Assembly (NCBI GenBank): GCA_017466525.1
Contig: JAFTTY010000032.1
Location: 1-40,199, forward strand
From: Alphaproteobacteria bacterium
GTDB taxonomy: Bacteria; Pseudomonadota; Alphaproteobacteria; Rs-D84
Reading direction: 5' to 3'
Length of the DNA stretch: 40,199 nt
How positions within the stretch are numbered: position 1 is the stretch's first letter; every line of letters begins with the position of its first letter. Below, piece by piece: positions 16,885 to 25,966 of this stretch. The notes below the pieces were generated by a model that was given only the letters and a program-made list of their open reading frames with translations, made no database searches and had not been told where the DNA came from. The position numbers were made by a program, and so were the translations under genes.

Positions 16885-18672
16885 ATGGCAAAAGTAATAT
16901 CTAAATACATCGCTGAAATCAAACAAGGCGACAATCTTGAGGTGCATGAGGTTGATTTATTAAATCCACCACGTGATATGTATAGCGCAGAAAATCCCAT
17001 GTCTATTTCGGGGGATGTTGTTTTGCCAAAAGGCAAAAAGGCGCCATTACCAGATTTTACAGGCATTGTTATTTTTGGTGCGTTTGATTGTTCGACGTTT
17101 ACGCTTAATTCAAACAGTGTTTTGCCCCAGGGTATATCATCGCTGGATTGTTCGTATTCCATTGGTGATTTAGGGGTGTTGATTGATATATTGCCTGCCA
17201 CTGTTACCAAGGTTTTTGTGCGTGGTGCGATTTTAAATAGCATAAAGAAAGATAAAGATGATGCGCGTCGTTTCGCAACAGAATTCCAAAAGAAATATCC
17301 AGATGTTTGTGTCTCGGATGGCAAGTCTACTTTGAATGATATTTTGGCAGAAATAGACAGGGCAAAAGAGAACGTTGTGAATTCCAATATTGTTGCACCT
17401 GTTGTTGAACAAAAAAACAATCCTCCAGAAAAAACAGATGATTGGTTGGATCAGGGCGAATTGCTGAATGAATGCAAAAAAGCATCTGATATATTGGCGG
17501 AATTCCCAGATGCGGACTTGTCACGTTATGTAAAAATTGCGCGTTCAGGATTGGGGGTGCGTGGAATAAAGTCTTATATTATGCGACGTGAAGACGGCGT
17601 TGATGTGATGTGTACAAATCGTTCGAATATAGATGCGATTGTTACGCGTATTTTTGAATTGATTGATGAAAATCAAGCGCGACTGGATAAGAATAAAAAA
17701 ACAAAAACTGCAAAAAAAGAAGCGCCAAAAAAGGAACCTGCGCCGGTCGCAGAAAAACAGGACGAAGCGTCATCAGGATTTTATGTTGGAACGCAACAGG
17801 TTGTGCCTGTCAAAATAAAAAAATACATCCCAACCAGATTATGGGGGCAATTACGTAGTGCGTGTGGCGATAATAAAAAAATGCTATTGGGTTTTCTGAA
17901 TGATATTAATGCAATTAATGTAAATCCTGCGTCTACTCAGGGTAAAAAGGTTGCATATATTCAGGACGGTGAATTAAAGTTTTCGAATACAATTTTTTTG
18001 AAAAGCGCACAAAGTTTGGCGCAATCATTCAGCAAGGAAAACAACCGTGCGCGTATTATATGGGCAGTTTGCGGCAATGTTTTCTTATGTACAGACTTTT
18101 TCCCAGAGCACGAGAAGGCAAAGCGTGCGTACCAAAAGACAATTCGTAAGATAGATATAAATTTATCTGACTTTGATTTAAATGATACGCAGGAATATAA
18201 AAACGTCGAAGATTTGATAAAAGAATTGGGTGACGGGCACGACGATTTGGGGCCTGCGGATACGGCACCAACTTCCCCAAAGAAATCAAAGGCGCGTAAA
18301 AAAGCTATTGCAAAAGACATGGTTGCGGAACCTGTTGAAACGGTCGCAGAACCTGTTGAAACGGTTGCAGAACCAGAAGTGGTGTCAGACAAGGTGGCTA
18401 AAATAACGCCACGGTCCCAGGCGCCAGTCTGGAAAGATTTATATTCTATGCGGGGCCAATTCGAAGTTTTGATGGATGAAATAAACAAGGTATGCGATGT
18501 TTTGGTGCTGCAATTATCTACAGAAAAAGATACTGATAAAATGTTGCATGCAACACAGCAGTTGCAAGAAGTTTTGGCGCAAAAGAAAAAGTATGAAGAT
18601 GCGATAAAAAAGATATCTGTTGTAAAACAGCAGTTAACCGATTTGCATTCTTTACTGGAACGCTCAAAATAA
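16885..18672 (+). CDS. Multidomain protein of unknown function, 595 residues
   Basis: No family is recognised. There is no signal peptide or membrane segment, so it is probably cytoplasmic. The region 55-125 has leucine-rich-like spacing (FTGIVIFGAFDCSTFTL, LPQGISSLDCS, LPATVTKVFV). A second globular part spans about 190-265, a Lys/Ala/Pro/Glu linker 270-295, and a third globular part 300-450; within the latter, RARIIWAVCGNVFLCTDFF followed by a charged helix has some likeness to RelE-type toxin strands, but this is weak. Next comes a linker with the unit VAEPVET repeated (about 475-492). The last 80 residues are a coiled coil. The start has AAAAGGAAAAG; a terminator follows the stop. Single gene. 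Confidence 0.85.
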   Translation: MAKVISKYIAEIKQGDNLEVHEVDLLNPPRDMYSAENPMSISGDVVLPKGKKAPLPDFTGIVIFGAFDCSTFTLNSNSVLPQGISSLDCSYSIGDLGVLIDILPATVTKVFVRGAILNSIKKDKDDARRFATEFQKKYPDVCVSDGKSTLNDILAEIDRAKENVVNSNIVAPVVEQKNNPPEKTDDWLDQGELLNECKKASDILAEFPDADLSRYVKIARSGLGVRGIKSYIMRREDGVDVMCTNRSNIDAIVTRIFELIDENQARLDKNKKTKTAKKEAPKKEPAPVAEKQDEASSGFYVGTQQVVPVKIKKYIPTRLWGQLRSACGDNKKMLLGFLNDINAINVNPASTQGKKVAYIQDGELKFSNTIFLKSAQSLAQSFSKENNRARIIWAVCGNVFLCTDFFPEHEKAKRAYQKTIRKIDINLSDFDLNDTQEYKNVEDLIKELGDGHDDLGPADTAPTSPKKSKARKKAIAKDMVAEPVETVAEPVETVAEPEVVSDKVAKITPRSQAPVWKDLYSMRGQFEVLMDEINKVCDVLVLQLSTEKDTDKMLHATQQLQEVLAQKKKYEDAIKKISVVKQQLTDLHSLLERSK

Positions 18673-18677
18673 AAACA

Positions 18678-18699
18678 GGCGGGTTTTCCCGCCGTTTTT
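18678..18699 (+). terminator. Terminator after the 595-residue protein gene
   Basis: GGCGGG (18678-18683), loop TTTT, CCCGCC (18688-18693), then GTTTTT. Confidence 0.88.
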
Positions 18700-18727
18700 A
18701 TATGGAAATTTTTCTTTTAATAAAATA

Positions 18728-18756
18728 TTGCAACTTGCCATTTGTGTCTGTATAAT
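18728..18756 (+). promoter_or_regulatory. fabH-ihfA promoter
   Basis: TTGCAA (18728-18733), 17 bases, perfect TATAAT (18751-18756). Confidence 0.7.
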
Positions 18757-18786
18757 ACCCCAGATAAAAATAAAAAGGAAAGGCGT

Positions 18787-19725
18787 ATGGGCAGCAGGTT
18801 AATTGGATACGGTTCTTATTTACCAGAACGTATCATGACCAACCAGGATTTTGAACGCATTATGGATACCAGTGACGAATGGATTGTGCAGCGTACAGGT
18901 ATGCGTGAACGTCATTTTGCGCGTGATGATGAAACGGTGACAGACATGGCGACAGTTGCTGCGACGCGTGCGCTGGAAAATGCGGGGTTGACGATTGATG
19001 ATATCGACTTGGTAATTGTTGCAACCACGACGCCAGAATTGGATTTTCCGTCTGTTGGGGTTCAGGTTTTGGGACGCTTGGGTGCGTCGTCAAATCTGCC
19101 TGCGTTTGATGTTCGTGGGGCATGTACGGGGTATATTTATGCCTTGCATTGTGCGCGCGCTTTTTTTACGGCGGGGATTCATCGTCGTATAATGATTATC
19201 GGCGCAGAAAAGATGACGCGTTTTATCGATTGGTCTGATCGGTCAACTGCGGTCTTGTTTGGTGATGGTGCAGGTGCGTTAATATTTGAACATTCTACGT
19301 CCAGTTATTCTGGTATCATTGATACGGTTGTAATGGCGGACGGTCGTGAATTTGATATTTTGCACGGTACCCCAGATCATCATATTGTAATGACGGGACC
19401 CGAAACGTATCGTCGTGCGGTACAACATATGCCTGCGGCGGCCCAGTATATTATGGAACATGCCGGCATACCCGCGGAAAATGTGGATTGGATTATTCCA
19501 CATCAGGCAAATTTGCGTATTATTCAAAGTGGGGCAGAACGTTTGGGGTTCCCATTAGAAAAGATTTTAATTACGGTGGACAAACATGCGAATACCAGTG
19601 GTGCGTCCGGCGTTTTGGCATTGGCATATGCGTTTGATAATGATATTATTAAACGTGGTCAATTAATTTTGTATCCCGCCTTTGGCAGTGGTCTGACCTG
19701 GGGGGCGGCATTAATTAGGGTGTAA
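18787..19725 (+). CDS. fabH: 3-oxoacyl-ACP synthase III (KAS III)
   Basis: FabH condenses acetyl-CoA with malonyl-ACP to start fatty-acid synthesis. The catalytic triad is visible: C113 in RGACTGYIYAL, H239 in IIPHQANLRI and N269 in HANTSGAS. The glycine-rich C-terminal FGSGLTWGAALIRV is also typical. At 312 residues it is slightly short for the family. ATG 18787 has AAGGAAAGG before it; the in-frame start at 18742 overlaps the -10 box and is excluded. The next gene, ihfA, begins 3 bases after the stop, as in many alphaproteobacteria, where plsX normally precedes fabH; plsX is absent here. Confidence 0.96.
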   Translation: MGSRLIGYGSYLPERIMTNQDFERIMDTSDEWIVQRTGMRERHFARDDETVTDMATVAATRALENAGLTIDDIDLVIVATTTPELDFPSVGVQVLGRLGASSNLPAFDVRGACTGYIYALHCARAFFTAGIHRRIMIIGAEKMTRFIDWSDRSTAVLFGDGAGALIFEHSTSSYSGIIDTVVMADGREFDILHGTPDHHIVMTGPETYRRAVQHMPAAAQYIMEHAGIPAENVDWIIPHQANLRIIQSGAERLGFPLEKILITVDKHANTSGASGVLALAYAFDNDIIKRGQLILYPAFGSGLTWGAALIRV

Positions 19726-19728
19726 AAA

Positions 19729-20016
19729 ATGGCGACAATAACAAGAAATGATTTTGCAAACAGATTGCGTGAACGTTTTGGTCTGACGACTGCGGACGCG
19801 TACAAATTGGTTGATGTTGTATTTGATGAAATTCGCGATGCGTTAATTAATGGAGAAGAGGTTAAATTCGCAGGCTTTGGTACGTTCAAGATTTTGACCA
19901 AGAATGAGCGTATGGGGCGCAACCCAAAGACTGGTGAATCTGCGATAATTTCTGCGCGTCGTGTGGCGACATTTCGCCCCAGTAACGAGTTTCGTGAACG
20001 TGTGGCCAAGAAATAA
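19729..20016 (+). CDS. ihfA: Integration host factor alpha-like DNA-bending protein
   Basis: A 95-residue member of the HU/IHF family of DNA-bending proteins. The beta-arm holds GFGTFKILTKNERMGRNPKT, with the intercalating Pro at residue 66 (RNPK). The order fabH-ihfA and the sequence of the arm support IHF alpha rather than HU, though the family members are close. The ribosome site AGGG lies inside the end of fabH, implying coupled expression. A strong terminator ends the unit. Confidence 0.9.
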   Translation: MATITRNDFANRLRERFGLTTADAYKLVDVVFDEIRDALINGEEVKFAGFGTFKILTKNERMGRNPKTGESAIISARRVATFRPSNEFRERVAKK

Positions 20017-20020
20017 TAAA

Positions 20021-20042
20021 AACCGCCGTTTGGCGGTTTTAT
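20021..20042 (+). terminator. fabH-ihfA terminator
   Basis: AACCGCC (20021-20027), loop GTTT, GGCGGTT (20032-20038), then T run. Confidence 0.9.
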
Positions 20043-20069
20043 CTTTGGGTGTTAAAACATAACAGACGC

Positions 20070-20098
20070 TTGCACATTTGGCTTTGAAATGATATAAT
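20070..20098 (+). promoter_or_regulatory. Promoter of the outer-membrane protein gene at 20124
   Basis: TTGCAC (20070-20075), 17 bases, perfect TATAAT (20093-20098). AAGGAAAAGG then precedes ATG 20124. Confidence 0.72.
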
Positions 20099-20123
20099 AT
20101 CAGAAAAGAAAGAAGGAAAAGGT

Positions 20124-21227
20124 ATGAAAAAGTTCGGTTTTTCTGCCGTGTTGGTTAGTGTTTTGGTTGGTGTGCCATTGGCGGGTGATTGTGCATATCC
20201 GGCGTATCCAACGTATCAGGCCAACGCGTTAAACGGTCAAATGGGGTATTTGCCGTCATCAAACAGTCGTGTTGTTCGAACTACTGGTGGCACAATGATG
20301 AATCCGATGACTAATTCTGTTGTCGCGGCCCAGCCAACACGTGTGACGGGTGCGTTGCCACGTGTGGGGGCGACCCAGACTGCAGCAGGACGTCAGTATT
20401 ATCAGCCGGCTGATTATGACAGATTGGCGGACAGTGGTTTGTATGTCGGTATTGGTGTTGGATATAACGCGTCGGTTATGGGCGGCATCAGTGCAGATTA
20501 TACCGGCGAAGAAGATGCCTATACCGTTCCTGGTGCGTTTGAACAGGGTGATTTTGATTCTGATACTGTAATCCCACTTCAACTTTCGGTTGGTGCGGCT
20601 ATTAACAACGATATTCGTGTTGATTTTTCTTATTTGCGCTATTCTGGTCTTGGGTATCCAAAGACGATATCGACATCTAATGGTGCCGGTGGCGTTGTTG
20701 ATGCCAATGTTGACGGTGGTGCAATCACTGCCAACACAACAATGTTGAACATTTACTACAATATCGACTCGTTTACAGGATATTTGGCTGGTGGTTCATT
20801 GCGTCCATATGTTGGTGCCGGTGTTGGTATTTCATTAAATACAATTGCCGACTATGTTGTTGCAGATAACACGTTCTATTCGATTATGGATCCTGCTTAT
20901 GCTGGTGCAGGTAAGTTGACGGGCGTATCTGATATTATTGCGTATCATAATGGTGGAACAACCGAAGAATTTGCCTTTATGCTAGAAGGTGGCGTCACCA
21001 CAGAAATGGAAGGTGGTATTAAGTTGGATTTCTTTGTTCGTTATGCCAACTTGGGCAAGGTTAAAACATCGGGCAGTATTGTTTTGTCGCAAATTGAATG
21101 GTTGGGCGATGGTGCTGGTGGCGAGTATGAGGCCCCATATGACAGCGTATTTCACTTTACAAACTGGTATGAAAGCGGACGCTTAGGCATGGTTGACGTT
21201 GGTGTTCGTCTAAGATTACAGTTCTAA
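20124..21227 (+). CDS. Outer-membrane beta-barrel protein, OmpA/Omp25-like barrel
   Basis: The 367-residue protein has a signal peptide (about 1-24), then a Tyr/Gln/Asn/Thr-rich region to about 100, and then a barrel beginning LYVGIGVGYN. Strands such as IRVDFSYLRY, LRPYVGAGVGISL, FMLEGGVTTEM and IKLDFFVRYANLG resemble small eight-stranded barrels of the OmpA/Omp25 class. The C-terminus VDVGVRLRLQF ends in Phe. The likely role is structural or adhesive; no ligand can be deduced. It shares the exported Tyr-rich N-terminal layout with the protein at 5057. Own promoter and terminator. Confidence 0.85.
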   Translation: MKKFGFSAVLVSVLVGVPLAGDCAYPAYPTYQANALNGQMGYLPSSNSRVVRTTGGTMMNPMTNSVVAAQPTRVTGALPRVGATQTAAGRQYYQPADYDRLADSGLYVGIGVGYNASVMGGISADYTGEEDAYTVPGAFEQGDFDSDTVIPLQLSVGAAINNDIRVDFSYLRYSGLGYPKTISTSNGAGGVVDANVDGGAITANTTMLNIYYNIDSFTGYLAGGSLRPYVGAGVGISLNTIADYVVADNTFYSIMDPAYAGAGKLTGVSDIIAYHNGGTTEEFAFMLEGGVTTEMEGGIKLDFFVRYANLGKVKTSGSIVLSQIEWLGDGAGGEYEAPYDSVFHFTNWYESGRLGMVDVGVRLRLQF

Positions 21228-21242
21228 AACAACTTATAAAAT

Positions 21243-21267
21243 TGCGCCGGATTTCCGGTCGCAGTTT
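21243..21267 (+). terminator. Terminator after the 20124 gene
   Basis: TGCGCCGG (21243-21250), loop ATTT, CCGGTCGCA (21255-21263; one bulged T), then GTTTT. Confidence 0.7.
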
Positions 21268-21297
21268 TGTGTCGTATACGGCAAGGGAAGAGAGAGA

Positions 21298-23148
21298 ATG
21301 AGAAGCAAGCATTTAGGCATATACTATTCATTATTGGCGGCATTGATTTCAATGCCTGATGATGCGTTTGCAGGTATTCGAATCAGCAACCAATCACGAA
21401 ATAAGTATGCCAATGAAATGGCGTATCAGGCACAACAGGCAGAAATTGCGGCCCAGGCTGCTGCCGCGGCGACTGCGGTGCCGACCGAACTGCCTGTTCG
21501 TGTTGCAGATAAAAATGTCGCGGATAAATTGCTTGCGGGTCAAACAGATGTTCCCGTTACTATGGAACAGTTGGACAAATGTGCAATGGTTTATCCTACT
21601 GGGGAATTTGAATGGGCGCGTCCAACCGTTGGTTCCAAGATTGCAGGACCTGCGACATGTGTTTCTGTAATTGAAATGCGCTCTGTCGATAAGATTGACA
21701 AAGAAACGCAGCAAGAAGCAGTCTTGGCGCGTGCATATCTTGCGGCGGGTGACAATATTCGTTGCAATATTTCTGAATGGGCGGAAAGCACATGGCTGCC
21801 TGCGGCGGAAACGGTAGAATTTCCCGCGGATCAGGCGCCAACCATGCAAGACGTTGTCAAAGCGATGAATGAAGAGCAAAAACAAAGTGCCGGTATTAAA
21901 ATCGCAGCCGGTGCGGTTGTCGGTGCGTTGGCTGGTAACGTTGTTGGTAAAAGTGCACCCGGTTCGGACAGCATAATTGGTACAAATGATGAAAAGGTAA
22001 AGTCGTCTGTTATAGGTGCCTTGGCCGGTGCGGGTGTTATGGCTGGTAATGCCTATGGTGGCAAGGTCGCGGGTGATGCGATATTGTCTGCTGGTGTAAA
22101 TGCGGCCGCGGGTGGCGTAATGGGTAATATGGTCGCCAGTGGTGATTCCGTTATGCGTATCGAAAAGTGTTCGATTAGTGAAGGTGGCGATGAAGATGCA
22201 CCTGTCACAGAAACAACGTGTTTGTGGGGTGTTGTTGAAATGACAAAATCGTTGGACGATGGCGCGAAAATTTTCGTAAATTATAAAAATCCTAACAATT
22301 TCTTGATTTGTGAAAACAAGGATACGTCCAAAAACGCCACAACTGATACCGAGAATACAAGCGAATCAGAAAAAACAACAGAAAAAACAACAGAAGAAAC
22401 AACAGAAAAAACAACAGAAGAAACATCAGAAGAAACTACAGAAACCGGCAGCAGTGATGATAAAATAACCTATACTTTCTGTAAATCGGTGGCTTTGACA
22501 AATGCAAAAATCGAAGGCTTTGATTATGCTGCCAAGGGCAAAGAAGACAAAACGCTTTCCGATATTTATGATAGCGGCAAATGGACAGATGTTGATTTAA
22601 AGGAAAACGGTTTCTGTGTCAACAAAGATAAGTCTGATATGGTGGAAAGTTGTACACTGGATCCAGAAAAAGACAATCAATACATCTTGTTGGAATCTGG
22701 TGATTTGGTTGAAAGCCGCGAACCTGCGATGATTGTTGGTGTTCGTGATACAACATTTGGTTATAAAAGTTCCGATTGGGGAAAATTAAAGGGCACTTTG
22801 GGTGGCAAACCCATTGTAAAACGTTCTGGGGTTGCTGGAACGGCTGGGGATGTTGTAGAAGGTGCAACACTGGATAATTTTAGGCCGTCTTATTTAAGTG
22901 CTGATTCTGGTGGTGTTATCGATTTGGATAACAAAGCACGTTTAAAAAGCACGATGATTGGTGCCGGTGCCGGTGGTGCGTTGGGTGCATTTACTGCGTA
23001 CCAAGGCGCCCAGACCGATATCGAAAACCGTTGGACCGCAGAGGTTCGCAATTACAACGATTCTTTACGAAAGATATATTGTATAACGGGTAAACGTTTC
23101 TTGGTATATTACAATGAAATCATTGATATTCCGGAAATGAAAGAATAA
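21298..23148 (+). CDS. Exported protein with two glycine-zipper segments and a Thr/Glu repeat
   Basis: I do not recognise a family as a whole. The 616-residue protein has a signal peptide (cut near AFA, residue 25), an Ala-rich helix at about 40-62, and two Gly/Ala-rich hydrophobic segments of glycine-zipper type: IAAGAVVGALAGNVVG (about 201-216) with a second copy around 237-280, and MIGAGAGGALGAFTAY near 566-581. Such segments insert in or span membranes in other outer-membrane proteins. Between them (about 355-382) is a repeat of Thr-Thr-Glu-Lys/Glu units coded by near-identical codons. Scattered cysteines suggest disulfides. The ribosome site AAGGGAAGAGAG is clear and a strong terminator follows. 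Confidence 0.82.
   Translation: MRSKHLGIYYSLLAALISMPDDAFAGIRISNQSRNKYANEMAYQAQQAEIAAQAAAAATAVPTELPVRVADKNVADKLLAGQTDVPVTMEQLDKCAMVYPTGEFEWARPTVGSKIAGPATCVSVIEMRSVDKIDKETQQEAVLARAYLAAGDNIRCNISEWAESTWLPAAETVEFPADQAPTMQDVVKAMNEEQKQSAGIKIAAGAVVGALAGNVVGKSAPGSDSIIGTNDEKVKSSVIGALAGAGVMAGNAYGGKVAGDAILSAGVNAAAGGVMGNMVASGDSVMRIEKCSISEGGDEDAPVTETTCLWGVVEMTKSLDDGAKIFVNYKNPNNFLICENKDTSKNATTDTENTSESEKTTEKTTEETTEKTTEETSEETTETGSSDDKITYTFCKSVALTNAKIEGFDYAAKGKEDKTLSDIYDSGKWTDVDLKENGFCVNKDKSDMVESCTLDPEKDNQYILLESGDLVESREPAMIVGVRDTTFGYKSSDWGKLKGTLGGKPIVKRSGVAGTAGDVVEGATLDNFRPSYLSADSGGVIDLDNKARLKSTMIGAGAGGALGAFTAYQGAQTDIENRWTAEVRNYNDSLRKIYCITGKRFLVYYNEIIDIPEMKE
22363..22444 (+). repeat. Codon-level repeat coding a Thr/Glu tract
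   Basis: Near-tandem units of the type ACAACAGAA(A/G)AA code for TTEK/TTEE repeats within the 21298 gene. Nearly identical codons suggest expansion by slippage. Confidence 0.75.
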
Positions 23149-23150
23149 AA

Positions 23151-23178
23151 AATCAGGGACGCGTGTCCCTGATTTTTT
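23151..23178. terminator. Bidirectional terminator
   Basis: Perfect 10-bp stem AATCAGGGAC (23151-23160), loop GCGT, GTCCCTGATT (23165-23174) flanked by A and T runs, serving the two converging genes. Confidence 0.92.
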
Positions 23179-24422
23179 TATTTGCAAATTGCAACATACG
23201 GTGGTTTTGATTTTTCTGTGTCGACGATGCCGTCGCCACAATCAATACAGTTAAACTTTCTATTTTGTGAATGGTGCGTATCCAGCGGAACATTAATGTC
23301 GCCGATTACATCTTTGGCATCTGTGATGTATTTTCCATTTGGAAAACCAAAGTAAAAGGCCCGTGTTGATCCGCTGCATTCGCTGGTTGCGCCTGGATAG
23401 CAACTGGGGTCAGATATTTTTGATGGATCAGGAACACATATTGATTTGCATGTTTCTGGATCTGTAATCATGCGTTCGCAGTCTGTACATGATGTTTGTG
23501 GAACGCGCAATGTCGTTCCCAATGCACCATAAACAGCGCCCTTTGCCACGTTTGCGCATTTTTTTGTATCTGTTGTGCTGGCAGGGTCGGTTACGCATTC
23601 CCATTCCAGTGTGTTGTAATTCAAACGCGCAATCATTTTATCTGGACAGCTTTTTTCTGGAAACGGGTTAACGCATTCCCATACAGTGTCAACCAATACT
23701 GCGGTCTGATTGTCTGCACACAGTGGTTTTTTTGATTCGTCTGGTATGCATTCATATAAATCAGAATCCCAAATCATGTCGCCACCACAGTCTGTCTTGG
23801 TATTATGGTCAATGCATTGCCAACGTCCAAATCTGTATGTTTTGGCGGTGCCAGTTGGGCAAACAATGTCATACGTTGCGTCTGGGATATATTCAATCAT
23901 TTCGTCCGGAATTTCATATTGGGTTAAATAAACCAGTTGCCCATCGGTTATTTCCATTTTTTCAATAATGGCGTTCGGGACAGTTCGTTTTGTTGTTGTG
24001 CCCCCTGACATTATCGTACCATTGTGGAACAGTCCAAATGTTCCAGAATCTGAATAATAGGTCTCTAACACCTCCATCATACTATTATGATTTTCTGGGG
24101 CGATTGGGCTGGTTGTTGTGACAATATAACTAAACGCCGGTTTTTTATTTTTTGTAATTTGGCATTTTGTTATTTTTAATTTATCGTCCAAGCACACAAA
24201 TTCGCTGCGGACACCATTCTGCCCAATACAAATATCTTCAAATACTGCATCGTTAATTGTCGCATTGTGTGTTGTGGCCGTGCATTGTGCAATTGTTCGT
24301 AAATCAGATGTAGTTATCGCGTATTCTGTATCGTGTTTTTGTACTTTTTGACTGGGGCTGCTGAACATGTAAAAGCCTGCCATAAATAACGCAACCAATA
24401 TCATAATAAAAATATTCATCAT
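23178..24422 (-). CDS. Cys-rich membrane-anchored protein of unknown function
   Basis: A 414-residue protein with one N-terminal hydrophobic segment (residues 3-20) that reads as a signal anchor, leaving a large extracytoplasmic part. Residues 180-290 hold repeated modules of about 25-30 residues with the pattern C...W-x-C or W...EC (RFGRWQC, IWDSDLYEC, TVWECV, LEWECV). The final 120 residues have further Cys pairs (CTDCERM, CIDCGDG). The modules recall the C-terminal modules of the protein at 10174, suggesting a shared surface or disulfide-rich fold. No family recognised. The start ATG 24422 has AAGGGGGA. It diverges from lptE. Confidence 0.82.
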   Translation of the reverse strand: MMNIFIMILVALFMAGFYMFSSPSQKVQKHDTEYAITTSDLRTIAQCTATTHNATINDAVFEDICIGQNGVRSEFVCLDDKLKITKCQITKNKKPAFSYIVTTTSPIAPENHNSMMEVLETYYSDSGTFGLFHNGTIMSGGTTTKRTVPNAIIEKMEITDGQLVYLTQYEIPDEMIEYIPDATYDIVCPTGTAKTYRFGRWQCIDHNTKTDCGGDMIWDSDLYECIPDESKKPLCADNQTAVLVDTVWECVNPFPEKSCPDKMIARLNYNTLEWECVTDPASTTDTKKCANVAKGAVYGALGTTLRVPQTSCTDCERMITDPETCKSICVPDPSKISDPSCYPGATSECSGSTRAFYFGFPNGKYITDAKDVIGDINVPLDTHHSQNRKFNCIDCGDGIVDTEKSKPPYVAICK

Positions 24423-24428
24423 TCCCCC

Positions 24429-24457
24429 TTGCGATTTATAAAAAGTCTAGGTAATAT
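24429..24457 (+). promoter_or_regulatory. Promoter of lptE-holA-map-radC
   Basis: TTGCGA (24429-24434), 17 bases, TAATAT (24452-24457). Confidence 0.5.
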
Positions 24458-24491
24458 ACAAATAAATTGCAACAGGAAATCTGACGATATC

Positions 24492-24971
24492 ATGAAAAAA
24501 GTTTTATTTTTATTATTTACATTGTGTTTAACCGCGTGTGGTTTTCAGCCTATGTTTACTGGGACGGATGCTGACATTTATGTTGCCCCTATCAGTGGGA
24601 TTAACGGAATTGATTTGCGGAATGCCCTGTGGGCAAAGTTTGGTGGTCAACGTACACCAGATGCGACGTATACCCTGACTGTAAAGTTAAACAGACCTGT
24701 TACTCAGTACAAGGCGTTGGAACAAACCGGTGACGCAACATGGCAAGAGATATCCCTGACGGCATCTTATACGCTTTCCCATAATGGTGTTGAAATTGCA
24801 ACAGGGTCTGAATCTGCGGCGGAATCATATACCTTTGTACGTTATTTGGTTGCATCTAATGCGTCCTATAACAATGCGGTCCAAAATACAATTCGCGTTT
24901 TGGCGGAAAAGATAGGTGCACGTGCAATTGCAGAAACGTATAAGTATTCACATACAAATGGCCAAAAATAA
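24492..24971 (+). CDS. lptE: LPS-assembly lipoprotein LptE
   Basis: LptE plugs the LptD barrel and helps insert lipopolysaccharide into the outer leaflet. The 159-residue protein starts with a lipoprotein signal peptide whose lipobox LTAC places the lipidated Cys at 16, followed by GFQPMF, which is highly typical of LptE. The rest alternates beta-like and helical stretches as in the family. I start at ATG 24492; an earlier in-frame ATG-like start at 24429 lies in the promoter. The Shine-Dalgarno sequence is weak. The stop overlaps the holA start (TAATG); lptE-holA adjacency is common in proteobacteria and supports the call. Confidence 0.92.
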   Translation: MKKVLFLLFTLCLTACGFQPMFTGTDADIYVAPISGINGIDLRNALWAKFGGQRTPDATYTLTVKLNRPVTQYKALEQTGDATWQEISLTASYTLSHNGVEIATGSESAAESYTFVRYLVASNASYNNAVQNTIRVLAEKIGARAIAETYKYSHTNGQK

Positions 24972-25963
24972 TGAAATGGAAAGACGCTGATTTTAAGAAC
25001 GGTATCGCCAACATTCGTGCCTTGTTAATTTATGGCCCAGACGCAGGTCAGGTTGATGAATATTGTGACAGCGCAATTGAAAAACTTGGGATTGAAAAAG
25101 ACAATCTGTTTGCACTTGATTCTGATGAATTGCGTGAAAAACAAGATGCCCTGTATGCAGAGGCATGCAGTCCATCAATGTTTGGTGGTCGCAAGATGGT
25201 TATCATTTCCAACGCAGGCGACGCATCCGCGAAACAAATTGCAGAATTGGTGGAACATTCGGGCCTGTGTGCAACTGTAATTGTTACGGCGGGTGATTTG
25301 CGCGCCGGTGGTGGATTGCGCACCATGTTCGAAGGCGGCGATAACGTGGCGGCGTTGGCATGCTACACAGACGACGCGCGCAGTTTGGCCACGATTATTC
25401 GCAGTGAATTATCCGCGGCCGCCGGCATTCAACAAATAACCCCAGATGCCATGGCGTATATGACATCACACTTGGGGGGGGATCGTGGTATTACGCGTGG
25501 TTTTTTGACGAAAATCGCCCTGTATGTTGACGATAAAAGAATTGTTGAATTATCTGATGTTGAAAAGTGTTTGCCCGATACCGGTGCCGCTGACATGGAC
25601 GAATTTTTATATTCTTTGACTGCGGGCCATATTCAACAGACGATGACTGCACTGGACAGATTATTGTATGATAACAAGGAACCAAATATGTTGGTTCGTA
25701 TGTTGGACGGTCATTTCAAGAAATTACAAAATGCGGTTGTCAATGGTCAATTGCCACGTCTGTTTTGGAAGGTCGAAGATAAATTCAGACAGGCGATGCG
25801 TATTTGGTCTGAAACGGAAATCGCAAATGTTCTGATACGGTTAAATGAATTAGAACGTCAATTACGTACAACTGGCATGCCGGGCGAGGTTTTATTGCGT
25901 GACTTTGCATTAAAACTGTCGTTGCGTTCGGCAAAATTTGCAATTAATAAACGAAGGAACTAG
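24971..25963 (+). CDS. holA: DNA polymerase III delta subunit
   Basis: HolA opens the beta clamp within the clamp loader. The 330-residue protein begins with the AAA+-like N-terminal fold (LLIYGPDAGQVDE, in place of a functional Walker A), followed by the family's MFGGRKMVII, LGGDRGITRGFLTKIALY and the C-terminal helical collar domain with PNMLVRMLDGHFKKL. The length fits the family. It shares one base with the lptE stop and is followed 3 bases later by map, so the genes form an operon. Confidence 0.93.
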   Translation: MKWKDADFKNGIANIRALLIYGPDAGQVDEYCDSAIEKLGIEKDNLFALDSDELREKQDALYAEACSPSMFGGRKMVIISNAGDASAKQIAELVEHSGLCATVIVTAGDLRAGGGLRTMFEGGDNVAALACYTDDARSLATIIRSELSAAAGIQQITPDAMAYMTSHLGGDRGITRGFLTKIALYVDDKRIVELSDVEKCLPDTGAADMDEFLYSLTAGHIQQTMTALDRLLYDNKEPNMLVRMLDGHFKKLQNAVVNGQLPRLFWKVEDKFRQAMRIWSETEIANVLIRLNELERQLRTTGMPGEVLLRDFALKLSLRSAKFAINKRRN

Positions 25964-25966
25964 GTT

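Noticed and set aside
21394..21885. Leftward open frame inside the glycine-zipper protein gene
   Set aside because: Shadow of the coding strand, without ribosome site or plausible composition.
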